DNA from: Cyclobacteriaceae bacterium YHN15
GTDB lineage: Bacteria; Bacteroidota; Bacteroidia; Cytophagales; Cyclobacteriaceae
Assembly: GCA_003797895.1 (NCBI GenBank)
Contig: RKQB01000003.1
Span: forward strand, 372,001 to 436,000
Length of the DNA: 64,000 nt
Direction: 5' to 3'
Shown here: one piece after another, positions 1-8,836 of the stretch
Layout of the letters: every line of letters starts with the position of its first letter
Numbering within the stretch: position 1 is the first letter of the stretch
Notes under the pieces: generated by a model
Told to the model about the DNA's origin: nothing
The model's database searches: none
Seen by the model: the letters and a program-made list of their open reading frames with translations, nothing else
Program-made: the position numbers and the translations under genes

Positions 1-501
1 GGTGGTATGCACAGCTGGAGAGCAATGATCGATACCCTGGATCAGACCAACAGGCCCAATATAGGATTCCAGGCAGATATGTCCCATACATTTCTTTATA
101 TGCTTGGCTATAATAGTCCTGATGACAGAATCCTTCCGAAAAATTTCGACTGGAATGATAGTGAAACCCTGGATGAAGCTTTCAAAAAACTGACCAAAGC
201 CCTAAGACCATGGACCATTGATTTCCATGTGGCCCAAAACGACGGAACTGTCTTTGGTTCAGGATCACATGACAAGACAGGTAGACATTGTCTGGCCACC
301 GATCCAAACGGGAAACTGGATATTGTAAAACACGCCGGCTTTTGGCTCAGAAACCAGGAGGGGGAACTGACCAAAGCCTTTCAGCATATTTGCTGGGACG
401 GATGCATGTTCCCAAATGCTGTAATGGGCAAGCAACAAACCTGGAATGATATCCTGGCCGTTATGATCAAAGTCCGTAATGCCCATGGATGGGAGGAATA
501 G
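1..501 (+). CDS. Sugar phosphate isomerase/epimerase, C-terminal part
   Basis: The reading frame is open at the left edge, so only the last 166 codons are present. The visible part resembles the C-terminal half of xylose-isomerase-like TIM-barrel proteins (AP endonuclease 2 family): a segment with [11 protein letters not shown], then [16 protein letters not shown] and a closing [11 protein letters not shown] stretch supplying acidic, histidine and cysteine residues typical of a metal pocket. It probably isomerises or epimerises a keto-sugar. A Gfo/Idh/MocA oxidoreductase follows 88 bases downstream on the same strand, the usual partner in Bacteroidota pathways that oxidise and rearrange sugars or inositols. 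The substrate cannot be told from this fragment. Confidence 0.75.
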   Translation, partial: GGMHSWRAMIDTLDQTNRPNIGFQADMSHTFLYMLGYNSPDDRILPKNFDWNDSETLDEAFKKLTKALRPWTIDFHVAQNDGTVFGSGSHDKTGRHCLATDPNGKLDIVKHAGFWLRNQEGELTKAFQHICWDGCMFPNAVMGKQQTWNDILAVMIKVRNAHGWEE

Positions 502-504
502 TGT

Positions 505-547
505 AGAATGTTGAGTGAAGAGTGTATATCAGAAGACAAGAGATGTT
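505..547. repeat. Degenerate purine-rich intergenic repeat
   Basis: A low-complexity stretch with loosely repeated words such as GTTGAGTGAAGAGTG and AGAAGACAAGAGATG fills the gap between the isomerase and the oxidoreductase. Similar filler occurs at several other gene borders in this window. No coding signal is seen. Confidence 0.4.
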
Positions 548-589
548 TAGATCATCATTTATTCAATATTAACAATTAATCAAGCAACC

Positions 590-1750
590 ATGAGTAATAA
601 AAAACATATTAGAATAGGATTAATAGGTACTGGTCTGATGGGAAGAATCCATACCAATGCCTATAAAAGAATCCCGGATTTCTTTCCGGAATTTGAATAT
701 ATGCCGGTGCTTCAAGCCGTGTGTGCAAGAAGGGAAGACAAAGTGAAGGCATTTGCAGACCAATGGGGTTACTCCTCCTATGAAACAGATTGGCGAAAAA
801 TCATTGCCAGAGAAGATATTGATGCAGTGGATATTTGTACGCCAAACAGTTCTCACGCCGAAATAGCTATCGCCGCAGCAGAAGCGGGTAAAATGATCTT
901 ATGCGAAAAACCCCTTTCCAAAACCATAGAAGAGGGAGAGGCAATGGTCAAAGCAGTGGACAAAGCAGGAGTAAAAAATACGGTTTGGTACAATTACCGG
1001 AGAGTTCCGGCAGTTACCCTTGCCAAGCATATCGTGGACTCAGGAAAGTTGGGGAAAATATTCCATTACAGGGCCAACTTCCTTCAGGATTGGACAATTA
1101 ATCCTGAACTTCCTCAAGGAGGAGATGCTTTGTGGAGATTGGATGTAGACGCGGCAGGGTCAGGGGTGACCGGGGATTTATTGGCTCACTGTATAGATAC
1201 TGCCATGTGGATCAACGGGGGAATAAAGGATGTTTCTGCCATGACAGAAACTTTCATCAAGGAAAGGCTTCATCAAGGTAGTGGTCACGTTCAAAAAGTA
1301 GGGATAGATGATGCCTGTTTATTTCATTGCCATTTTGAAAATGGCTCTCTCGGCCTCTTTGAAGCCACTAGGTATGCAAGGGGACATAAAGCCTTGTACA
1401 CTTTTGAGATAAATGGTGAACATGCCTCGATCCGTTGGGATTTACATGATATGAACTGGTTGGAGTACTTTGACCACAAAGATGAAGCACATGTCAGAGG
1501 ATGGAGAAAAATCCATATCACGGAAGGAGAACAACCCTATATGAAAAGGTGGTGGATACCGGGAACTTCCATTGGTTATGAACACTCCTTTATCCACCAA
1601 GCTGCGGACTTTTTCTTAAGTTTACAAACTGGCGAACCCTGCTCCCCTACCTTCCAAGATGCCATGGAGACCCAAAAAGTCTGTCAGGCAGTCCTTGATT
1701 CTGCATCTTCGAGGAGCTGGAAAGATACAGGGGTAAACTGGAAAGGTTAA
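590..1750 (+). CDS. Gfo/Idh/MocA family oxidoreductase
   Basis: A 386-residue NAD(P)-dependent dehydrogenase. The N-terminus has the Rossmann glycine motif [12 protein letters not shown] at residues 10-21, and CEKPLSKT near residue 105 is the family EKP motif whose lysine contacts cofactor and substrate. The C-terminal alpha/beta domain follows, with [13 protein letters not shown] near residue 200 supplying the family D-x3-H type catalytic pair. No signal peptide is present, so it is cytoplasmic, unlike the Tat-exported paralogue at 41289-42665. It lies downstream of a sugar isomerase/epimerase gene and likely shares its pathway, oxidising a sugar, inositol or derivative. A strong hairpin terminator follows 18 bases after the stop. 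The substrate is unknown. Confidence 0.9.
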   Translation: MSNKKHIRIGLIGTGLMGRIHTNAYKRIPDFFPEFEYMPVLQAVCARREDKVKAFADQWGYSSYETDWRKIIAREDIDAVDICTPNSSHAEIAIAAAEAGKMILCEKPLSKTIEEGEAMVKAVDKAGVKNTVWYNYRRVPAVTLAKHIVDSGKLGKIFHYRANFLQDWTINPELPQGGDALWRLDVDAAGSGVTGDLLAHCIDTAMWINGGIKDVSAMTETFIKERLHQGSGHVQKVGIDDACLFHCHFENGSLGLFEATRYARGHKALYTFEINGEHASIRWDLHDMNWLEYFDHKDEAHVRGWRKIHITEGEQPYMKRWWIPGTSIGYEHSFIHQAADFFLSLQTGEPCSPTFQDAMETQKVCQAVLDSASSRSWKDTGVNWKG

Positions 1751-1767
1751 TATTCCATTGCATTTTT

Positions 1768-1796
1768 AAAAAACCTCCGAAACGGAGGTTTTTTTT
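1768..1796 (+). terminator. Rho-independent terminator
   Basis: CCTCCG and CGGAGG at 1774-1779 and 1783-1788 form a stem with a three-base AAA loop, extended by A/T pairs and followed by a run of eight T. It closes the isomerase/oxidoreductase unit. The gap up to 2004 (about 210 bases) holds no other recognisable feature apart from the presumed, unidentified promoter of the ebo cluster. Confidence 0.9.
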
Positions 1797-2004
1797 GACA
1801 CTATGCATTGAGTAATTAAGAAAATATGTCCTCGGAGAGTGAAAAAGCAGTTCTCATTTGCAGCTTTAAAGGGTCAGCATTAAAAAAATAGTCCAGAATT
1901 TAAGAGCGCTAACAAACATCTCTAAATCGAATGCTGAAGAGTACATTTTGAAAAAATCCATTAACTTTAAAATCAAATGTAGACACCCAAAATAATTGTC
2001 AAAA

Positions 2005-2907
2005 ATGAAGGATAATCCTGTGGATAAAGAAAAGGTAAAATCTTTCCTTTTGGAGGTATTGAAAGAAAATGTAGATAGCAAATCCATTGAATGGCTGCTA
2101 CAGCAAAAAGAAAAAATTGCAATGGAGGCTTCCTATCTGAAATTTTATATGGCTTTCAGCCAGGCGTCGAGGTATTTTAAAAAACAGCTTCTATCGCTTT
2201 CAGAAAAAGATAAAGAAAAGGCAAATCAACTGGTAAAGGGATTTAGTCCCGCATCATGGGATCAGTTACAGACTGCGAGAAGTTATTTACTATTGCATTT
2301 TGAAGAAAATGACCCTAGCACTTGGGTGAAGGCTTTAAACAAGCTATTTGAAACTGCGGACATGCATGAACAGCAATCTTTGTATGCCGCAATCCCCTTA
2401 ATGCCCTTTCAGAAAGAAATGACAGAGCGGGCAATCGAAGGATTAAGGACCAATATCAGTTCAGTGTTTGATGCAGTAGCTTTGAACAACCCCTTCCCTT
2501 CCAAATATTTTGATGAAAGAGCCTGGAACCAAATGGTCATCAAAGCCATATTCCTCCAAAGGCCTCTTTATCAAATTCAAAATGCTGATGAAAGGGCCAA
2601 CCATAACCTAGCTAAAATCCTCACCGATTTCGCCCATGAAAGATGGGCAGCAGGAAGAAAAGTCATGCCAGAACTCTGGCGTTTTGTCGGACCTTATATT
2701 GATGGTGAAAATATAACCGATATTAAAAAAGTTCTCGATTCAGGGGATTTACTACATAAGAAAGCTGCACTTCTTGCCTGCAGCCTCAGTGATTTTTCTG
2801 AAGCAAAAAAGCTATTGGAACTATATCCGGATTTAAAAGCAGCAATACAAAATGGAAATATAAATTGGGAATCCATCGGAAAAGAATTCCAATCAACCAT
2901 TCAGTAG
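2005..2907 (+). CDS. eboA: EboA domain-containing protein
   Basis: First gene of the ebo cluster; about 300 residues, soluble, predicted mostly alpha-helical. The sequence resembles EboA-family proteins (start KVKSFLLEVLKEN, middle FSPASWDQLQTARSYLLL, then a helical repeat-like region). The biochemical role of EboA is not established; ebo genes are required in Nostoc punctiforme for moving a scytonemin precursor to the periplasm. I chose ATG at 2005; an in-frame TTG at 1996 lies just after a stop codon and is less likely. Assignment rests strongly on the five genes that follow in the known order. Confidence 0.85.
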   Translation: MKDNPVDKEKVKSFLLEVLKENVDSKSIEWLLQQKEKIAMEASYLKFYMAFSQASRYFKKQLLSLSEKDKEKANQLVKGFSPASWDQLQTARSYLLLHFEENDPSTWVKALNKLFETADMHEQQSLYAAIPLMPFQKEMTERAIEGLRTNISSVFDAVALNNPFPSKYFDERAWNQMVIKAIFLQRPLYQIQNADERANHNLAKILTDFAHERWAAGRKVMPELWRFVGPYIDGENITDIKKVLDSGDLLHKKAALLACSLSDFSEAKKLLELYPDLKAAIQNGNINWESIGKEFQSTIQ

Positions 2908-3002
2908 ATTTTATCACAAAAAAAAACAGGCCTTTATCAATTATACTTTTGTTTTAGTTGCGAAAACCTGTACGTTAAACCCCAAATAAAATACAAGATA
3001 CA

Positions 3003-3911
3003 ATGGAAATGTTTATCGATCCACATATACATGTTACCTCCCGTACTACCGATGATTATGAGGCCATGCGCAAAGCAGGAGTTGTAGCAATCATTGAACC
3101 TGCTTTTTGGTTGGGACAACCTAGGACTGAAGTAGGGAGCTTTAAAGATTATTTCAGCACTTTAATTGGATGGGAAAGATTCCGTGCCAAGCAGTTTGGA
3201 ATTGTACATTATTGCACGATGGGTCTTAACTCGAAAGAGGCCAACAATATTCCTTTGGCTGAGGAAGTAATGGAGTTATTGCCTCTTTATGTCGGAAAAG
3301 AAGGTGTAGTGGCCATAGGAGAAATCGGATATGATGATCAGACCGAAGCCGAGGACCGTTTTTACAGGTTGCAATTAGAGCTTGCCAAGGAAGTGAGCCT
3401 GCCTGTTTTGATTCATACTCCCCACAGAGATAAGAAAAAAGGCACTACCAGGAGCATGGATGTGAGTGAAGAACATGGCTTGGACCCCAAAATGGTCATC
3501 GTGGATCATAATAATGAGGAAACCGTAAAAGAAGTTTTAGACAGGGGTTATTGGGCAGCCTTTACTATTTACCCACACACCAAAATGGGAAGCGAGCGCA
3601 TGGTGGAAATCGTCAAGCAATATGGTCCAGAACGCATTATTGTGGACAGCGCAGCCGATTGGGGAGTAAGTGATCCTTTAGCTGTACCAAAGACTGCCGC
3701 ATTGATGCGACAAAGGGGCATACCTGAAGAGCATATTCGCATGACCTGTTATCAGAATGCACTCACAGCTTATTCGCAAAGTGGACAAATGGATGAAATG
3801 GATTGGCTTAATCCAGAACCAATAGACCAGAGACAAAAACAATACGGAAACTCTGTCTTAAGAGGCGGACAAACTCCAAAAGTCGAAGGCTCTGATTATG
3901 TAGAAAATTAG
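3003..3911 (+). CDS. eboB: TatD-family metal-dependent hydrolase EboB
   Basis: A 302-residue amidohydrolase-fold protein of the TatD type. Metal ligands are visible in order: DPHIH at residues 6-10, the glutamate of AIGEIGYDD near residue 105, LIHTPHRD near residue 138, VDH near residue 165, and the aspartate of VDSAADWG near residue 215. The full ligand set implies an active hydrolase, but the substrate in the ebo pathway is unknown. Its stop is six bases before eboC, so the two are cotranscribed. A 95-base gap separates it from eboA. The family also includes 3' exonucleases; context favours the ebo role. Confidence 0.9.
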   Translation: MEMFIDPHIHVTSRTTDDYEAMRKAGVVAIIEPAFWLGQPRTEVGSFKDYFSTLIGWERFRAKQFGIVHYCTMGLNSKEANNIPLAEEVMELLPLYVGKEGVVAIGEIGYDDQTEAEDRFYRLQLELAKEVSLPVLIHTPHRDKKKGTTRSMDVSEEHGLDPKMVIVDHNNEETVKEVLDRGYWAAFTIYPHTKMGSERMVEIVKQYGPERIIVDSAADWGVSDPLAVPKTAALMRQRGIPEEHIRMTCYQNALTAYSQSGQMDEMDWLNPEPIDQRQKQYGNSVLRGGQTPKVEGSDYVEN

Positions 3912-3917
3912 GAGGGC

Positions 3918-4829
3918 ATGTCAAAAATCAAAGCCTATTTACAATTGGCAAGACCAGCCAATATCGTCACTGCAATTGCGGATATTTGGGCCGGATTTGC
4001 AGTGACGGGCGGGGCATTGGTTTTAATTACAGACCAGAGAACCCTCTTATCTTCCCCGGTTTTTCAGGATCTATTATGGCTGACCTTATCAACCATTGGG
4101 CTTTATGGAGGAGGTGTTGCTTTCAATGATTTTTTTGATGCCGATCTGGATGCCAAAGAAAGACCCGAAAGACCCATTCCCAGCGGGAGAGTTTCTAAGA
4201 CCAATGCCGGTTGGATGGCATTTACCTTGTTGGTAGTTGGGGTAATTGCCGCCCTCCAAGTAGGTCTGATAAGTGCATTGATCGCTTTGCTCATTGCATT
4301 ACTGGCTGTTTTATATGATTATTGGGGTAAACACCAATCCATCATTGGTCCGATCAACATGGGGCTTTGTAGGGCGGGGAATTTGATTCTTGGCATCAGT
4401 GCATTTCCCGTGATGTTAAAAAGTTATTGGTTTTTAGGCTTTATACCCTTGGTCTTTGTAGCAGCCATTACCATGATCAGTAGAGGTGAAGTTCATGGTA
4501 AAAACAAAAATGCTTTGATGGGTGGTTTTTCGCTCTACATATTGATTATCACAGCACTTTTCGTTTTGGGATTCCATGAAGAAAAGAAACTCCTTCATAC
4601 TTTTCCTTTTTTGGTCCTGTTCGCTTACATGATTTTTCCTCCATTGATAAAAGCAATTCGCCAACAAGTCCCTCAATTGATAGGAAAAGCAGTCAAAGCA
4701 GGTGTAATTTCGTTGATCATCCTAAATGCTTCGATATCTTCGATTTTTGCTGGCTGGCAGTTTGGGGTTTTGGTTTTGGTGCTTCTGCCCATTTCCGTTT
4801 GGTTGGCAAAAAAATTCGCTGTCACCTGA
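3918..4829 (+). CDS. eboC: UbiA-like prenyltransferase EboC
   Basis: A 303-residue integral membrane protein with about eight or nine hydrophobic helices. The first UbiA aspartate-rich motif is intact as NDFFDADLD at residues 70-78, followed by AKERPERPIPSGR, typical of enzymes that bind prenyl diphosphate through magnesium. The second motif region is represented by YDYWGK near residue 134 and then NMGLCRAGNLILG, as in other EboC proteins. It would attach a polyprenyl chain to a small acceptor at the inner membrane; donor and acceptor are unknown. It starts six bases after eboB, with a GGAGGG so close to the ATG that it is probably not a functional ribosome-binding site. Confidence 0.92.
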   Translation: MSKIKAYLQLARPANIVTAIADIWAGFAVTGGALVLITDQRTLLSSPVFQDLLWLTLSTIGLYGGGVAFNDFFDADLDAKERPERPIPSGRVSKTNAGWMAFTLLVVGVIAALQVGLISALIALLIALLAVLYDYWGKHQSIIGPINMGLCRAGNLILGISAFPVMLKSYWFLGFIPLVFVAAITMISRGEVHGKNKNALMGGFSLYILIITALFVLGFHEEKKLLHTFPFLVLFAYMIFPPLIKAIRQQVPQLIGKAVKAGVISLIILNASISSIFAGWQFGVLVLVLLPISVWLAKKFAVT

Positions 4830-4905
4830 AATCTTATTGGATTTTCAAAGGTTACTATCTACAAATGGGAAAAGATTTAAGATTTGAATTTAATAGTATT
4901 AAAAA

Positions 4906-6060
4906 ATGGAAAAGATAATTGAACAAACCTTTTCAGTACCATTTAGGTATCAGGTTTGTTTCGTGGAGGGAATATTCAATAAAGACAACCCTATGCTTGC
5001 CAAATTTCTGAACAACGGAAAGAAAGCCAAAGCATTTTTCGTGGTTGACAGTGGGGTTGCTGAGGCATTTCCAAATCTTTTGGAAGATATCAAAGCCTAT
5101 TCTCAAACATTTCAGCATGTTTTCCAGCTATGCGCTGAACCTCTTGTGGTGCCAGGAGGAGAAGGATCCAAAAATGATGAAGAATCCTTTAAAAAAATAG
5201 TCGACTCCACTCATCTATACGGGATAGACCGACACTCCTATATCGTGGCAATAGGGGGTGGGGCAATTTTGGATATGGTGGGTTTCGCAGCAGCCATTTC
5301 CCATAGGGGAATTCGGCATATTCGGATCCCTACTACTGTTCTTTCCCAAAATGATTCCGGTGTAGGCGTCAAAAATGGCATCAATGCCTACGGCAAAAAG
5401 AATTACCTGGGAACCTTCGCCCCTCCTTTTGCAGTCATCAATGATTTTAATTTCCTGACAACCCTGGATGACAGAGATTGGCGTTCAGGAATCAGTGAAG
5501 CCATCAAAGTTGCCCTGATAAAAGACCTGGATTTTTTTGAATGGTTGGAAAAGCATTCCTTGGAACTGGCAGCAAGAAAAATGGCGCCTATGCAAGAATT
5601 AATTGTACGCTGCGCTCAAATGCATTTGGACCACATTGCGGGTAAAGATCCATTTGAATCAGGTTCAGCAAGACCTTTGGACTTCGGACATTGGGCAGCC
5701 CATAAGCTGGAACATTTGACACAATATCAGGTGCGGCATGGAGAAGCAGTAGCCATAGGAATTGCATTGGATTCCACCTACTCATTCCTGATGGACATGA
5801 TTTCACAAAATGACCTTGCAAGAATCATTCATCTCATTCATTCTCTTGGATTTAAAATTTATGTGCCTGAATTATCGGGAGAAGCCTTGTTAAAAGGTCT
5901 GGAAGAATTCCGAGAACATCTAGGTGGTGAGCTTACCGTGACACTCTTGGAAAAAATGGGGAAAGGGGTGGAAGTACACGAAATGGATAATCAGCTCATC
6001 TTAAAATCCATTGAACATTTGAAATTATTCCAACAGGAAAGTTTAATCATAAAAGGATAA
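4906..6060 (+). CDS. eboD: 3-dehydroquinate synthase-like protein EboD
   Basis: A 384-residue member of the sugar-phosphate cyclase/dehydroquinate synthase family. The NAD-binding AIGGGAILDMVGF lies at residues 115-127, and the zinc ligands of the family are present: E198 in SEAIK, H262 in DFGHWAAHKLE and H278 in RHGEA. The canonical substrate loop GGKTG is replaced by GVKNG (K156 kept), so the substrate may differ from DAHP; related enzymes make dehydroquinate, 2-epi-5-epi-valiolone or similar cyclitols. Position inside the ebo cluster argues for a dedicated secondary-metabolite step rather than the shikimate pathway. It begins 76 bases after eboC. Confidence 0.92.
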   Translation: MEKIIEQTFSVPFRYQVCFVEGIFNKDNPMLAKFLNNGKKAKAFFVVDSGVAEAFPNLLEDIKAYSQTFQHVFQLCAEPLVVPGGEGSKNDEESFKKIVDSTHLYGIDRHSYIVAIGGGAILDMVGFAAAISHRGIRHIRIPTTVLSQNDSGVGVKNGINAYGKKNYLGTFAPPFAVINDFNFLTTLDDRDWRSGISEAIKVALIKDLDFFEWLEKHSLELAARKMAPMQELIVRCAQMHLDHIAGKDPFESGSARPLDFGHWAAHKLEHLTQYQVRHGEAVAIGIALDSTYSFLMDMISQNDLARIIHLIHSLGFKIYVPELSGEALLKGLEEFREHLGGELTVTLLEKMGKGVEVHEMDNQLILKSIEHLKLFQQESLIIKG

Positions 6061-6081
6061 TTCTCCTGAAAATAATCACCC

Positions 6082-7296
6082 ATGTATCAAATCGGACATC
6101 ACCTTACTTATTGTACCAATATCCATCCGGGAGAAAGCTGGAATGCAACTTTCGAAAATCTTAAAAAATTCATTCCGGGAATTAAAGAGAGCCTTTCCCC
6201 GGCTAAGCCATTTGGTATAGGGTTGAGGTCCTCTCATGAGGCAAGCCTTGAACTATTAAAGCCCGAGAAACTGACCGAATTCAAAAACTGGCTGAAGGAA
6301 CATGATTGCTATGTCTTTACCTTCAATGGATTCCCCTATGGTGGGTTCCATAACCAAGTGGTGAAAGACGAAGTGCACCAGCCTGATTGGACTACACCTG
6401 AAAGGTTAGCTTATACTTCCCGGTTATTTGATATCCTTGCTGAATTAGTCCCTAATGGATTGGATGGTGGAATTTCCACTTCTCCCCTCTCCTATAGGCA
6501 TTGGCATAAGGGAAAAGAAAAACTCGAGGAGGCCATAAAGATATCTACACTTAATCTAGCTGTAATTACCGAAAGCCTTTTCCAAATCAAACAAGAAACA
6601 GGAAAACTTCTACACTTGGACATTGAGCCGGAACCCGATGGGATATTGGAAAATAGCCAAGAGGTGATTGAATTCTATAAAAAATGGCTTATCCCAATGG
6701 GAAGTCAATACTTGAACAGAAAATTGGGATTGACTATTACTGAAGCAGAAAAAGTCTTGAAAGACCATATCCGCATTTGCTATGATGTCTGTCATTTTGC
6801 CGTGGTGTACGAGAATCCGAAAGATGTTTTTGAAGCATTTGAAAAAGAAGGCATCAAAATAGGCAAGATTCAGATCAGTGCGGCCTTGAAAGTGCCAATT
6901 CCTGAGAATAAAACTGAAAGGAAAGCCCTGGAAAAACTGATTTCACCTTTTGCGGAATCCACTTACCTTCATCAAGTGGTAGCAACAAATCAAAGTGGGC
7001 AATTAAGTTCTTTCAGGGATTTACCGGAGGCTTTGAAAAGCCTTTATTTTTTTGATGCCAAGGAATTGAGAATTCATTACCATGTTCCTATATTTCTCTC
7101 TGATTATGGTAAAATCTCCTCTACACAAAACGATATCCTTGAGGTATTGAGATACCTAAAGAAAGAAAAAGTCTGCAATCACCTGGAAGTGGAAACCTAC
7201 ACCTGGGAAGTATTGCCTCAAGGAATCAATTTGGATTTAAAAAATTCGATCATCAGGGAACTCCAATGGGTTATAGAAAACAGCCAAAATTCATGA
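6082..7296 (+). CDS. eboE: Metabolite traffic protein EboE (TIM-barrel type)
   Basis: A 404-residue soluble protein related to xylose-isomerase-like TIM barrels. It opens with IGHHLTYCTNIHPGESW, which resembles other EboE proteins. Possible metal-site segments are LLHLDIEPEPDG near residue 180, CYDVCHFAVVYENP near residue 235, LRIHYHVPIF near residue 335 and HLEVETYTWEVLP near residue 375. The family is named for the requirement of ebo genes in precursor traffic; the reaction is not known. It starts 21 bases after eboD and its stop codon overlaps the ATG of eboF (ATGA), implying translational coupling. Confidence 0.88.
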   Translation: MYQIGHHLTYCTNIHPGESWNATFENLKKFIPGIKESLSPAKPFGIGLRSSHEASLELLKPEKLTEFKNWLKEHDCYVFTFNGFPYGGFHNQVVKDEVHQPDWTTPERLAYTSRLFDILAELVPNGLDGGISTSPLSYRHWHKGKEKLEEAIKISTLNLAVITESLFQIKQETGKLLHLDIEPEPDGILENSQEVIEFYKKWLIPMGSQYLNRKLGLTITEAEKVLKDHIRICYDVCHFAVVYENPKDVFEAFEKEGIKIGKIQISAALKVPIPENKTERKALEKLISPFAESTYLHQVVATNQSGQLSSFRDLPEALKSLYFFDAKELRIHYHVPIFLSDYGKISSTQNDILEVLRYLKKEKVCNHLEVETYTWEVLPQGINLDLKNSIIRELQWVIENSQNS

Positions 7297-8666
7297 AAAA
7301 AACTGTTGTCATAGATATTGTCGCTTTATCAGGAAGGGTAATCGGAGAACAGACCCCATTTCTTAGGGATTGGATAGCGAAAGGAAAAATGACCACTATT
7401 GATCCGGTATTGCCTGCTGTTACCTGCTCTGCCCAATCCGTTTATTTAACCGGTAAATGGCCTTCTGAAAATGGCATCGTAGGAAACGGTTGGTATTTCA
7501 GAGATGAATGCGAAGTGAAGTTCTGGAGGCAATCCAATCATATGGTCCAATCTGAAAAAATATGGGATAAGGCAAAAAAAATCAATCCGGAATTTACCGT
7601 ATCCAATATGTTCTGGTGGTACAATATGTATTCCAATGCAGATTATCAAGTTACTCCTAGGCCTCTTTACCCATCCGATGGCAGAAAATTACCGGATTGC
7701 CATAGTCACCCTATGGACCTGAGAGACCGGTTGCAAAGAGAATTGGGTCAGTTTCCCCTATTTTCTTTTTGGGGACCCAATGCCAATATCTCCTCCACCA
7801 AATGGATCGCCGAAGCTTCCAAGAAAGTCGATGAATGGCATAATCCTACCCTTACTTTGATCTATCTGCCACATTTGGACTATAACCTGCAGCGTTGCGG
7901 AATAGACTTTTCCAAAATCGGGAAAGACCTTCAGGAGATAGATGCCGTCTGTAAAGATTTGATTACCTATTATGAAAACCAAGGGGCAAATGTCATTCTC
8001 CTTTCTGAATATGGCATCACTTCCGTGAACCATCCCATCCATATCAACAGGATTTTAAGAGAAAAGGGCTATATCGCTGTGAAAAATGAATTGGGATTGG
8101 AAACCTTGGATGCAGGGACCTGCAGGGCATTTGCCGTAGCAGACCATCAATTGGCCCATATTTACATCAAGGATAAAAAAGATATTCCGACTGTAAAATC
8201 CCTTCTGGAAAATACTACTGGAATTGAAATGGTTCTGGATGAGGATGGAAAAAAGAAATTCCATCTCGATCACGATAGGGCCGGAGAGTTGGTGGCCGTA
8301 GCGGACAAGGACTCTTGGTTTACCTATTATTATTGGTTGGATGATACCAAGGCACCGGATTATGCCAGGTGTGTGGACATCCACAGAAAACCCGGATATG
8401 ATCCGGTGGAAATGTTTGCAGATCCCGATATCAGATTTTTAAAAGCCAAAGTCGGTATGAAAATCCTGAAGAAAATGCTTGGCTTCAGGTATTTGATGGA
8501 TATTATTCCTTTGGATGCCAGCTTGGTAAAAGGTTCTCATGGAGCTATTCCCAAAGACAGTCTGGACCATCCTGTTTTTATATGCCAACATAAAGACTTG
8601 ATTAAAGATGAATCCTTATCAGCAATTAACGTTCAGGATCTGATATTAAAATCAATCTTTGAATGA
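7293..8666 (+). CDS. eboF: Alkaline-phosphatase superfamily protein EboF
   Basis: A 457-residue member of the nucleotide pyrophosphatase/phosphodiesterase branch of the alkaline phosphatase superfamily. Visible family elements are the nucleophile region PAVTCSAQSVYLTG near residues 37-50, IYLPHLDYNLQRCG near residue 195 and LSEYGITSVNHP near residue 240, which carry the metal-binding aspartates and histidines. I chose ATG 7293, which overlaps the eboE stop as ATGA; an in-frame ATG at 7266 would lie inside eboE and adds residues outside the family. No signal peptide is obvious, so the enzyme is probably cytoplasmic. It is the last gene of the six. Confidence 0.9.
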   Translation: MKKTVVIDIVALSGRVIGEQTPFLRDWIAKGKMTTIDPVLPAVTCSAQSVYLTGKWPSENGIVGNGWYFRDECEVKFWRQSNHMVQSEKIWDKAKKINPEFTVSNMFWWYNMYSNADYQVTPRPLYPSDGRKLPDCHSHPMDLRDRLQRELGQFPLFSFWGPNANISSTKWIAEASKKVDEWHNPTLTLIYLPHLDYNLQRCGIDFSKIGKDLQEIDAVCKDLITYYENQGANVILLSEYGITSVNHPIHINRILREKGYIAVKNELGLETLDAGTCRAFAVADHQLAHIYIKDKKDIPTVKSLLENTTGIEMVLDEDGKKKFHLDHDRAGELVAVADKDSWFTYYYWLDDTKAPDYARCVDIHRKPGYDPVEMFADPDIRFLKAKVGMKILKKMLGFRYLMDIIPLDASLVKGSHGAIPKDSLDHPVFICQHKDLIKDESLSAINVQDLILKSIFE

Positions 8667-8671
8667 TGAAT

Positions 8672-8836
8672 TCAAGTTTTCTTTCTCTCGAGAAAAAATT
8701 TCCCAATAAACCACAATAGTGTACAGGCAAAAAGACCTAGGTTTAACTTGTCTTGACCTATCCCATCTTGGTAAAACCAAGTTACCATTACGAACATGAG
8801 TATGAGGACTGAAACTGAAAACCAAAGACTTTTCAT
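8672..8836 (-). CDS. Small two-helix membrane protein coupled to NCS1-like transporter
   Basis: A 54-residue protein starting MKSLWFSVSVLILMF, with two predicted membrane helices (about residues 3-20 and 30-48), a short polar GIGQDKLN loop and a basic tail ERKKT. Its ATG overlaps the TGA stop of the upstream transporter gene (ATGA), so the two are almost certainly translated together. I do not recognise a family. Small two-helix subunits accompany some secondary transporters, and a partner role here is inference. A longer reading starting at 8968 would overlap the transporter and is not supported. It converges on eboF with only five bases between stops. Confidence 0.65.
   Translation of the reverse strand: MKSLWFSVSVLILMFVMVTWFYQDGIGQDKLNLGLFACTLLWFIGKFFLERKKT

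Noticed and set aside
2944..2951. TACTTTTG as a promoter -7 element before eboB.
   Set aside because: No -33 TTTG at the expected distance; the genes are most simply read as one unit.
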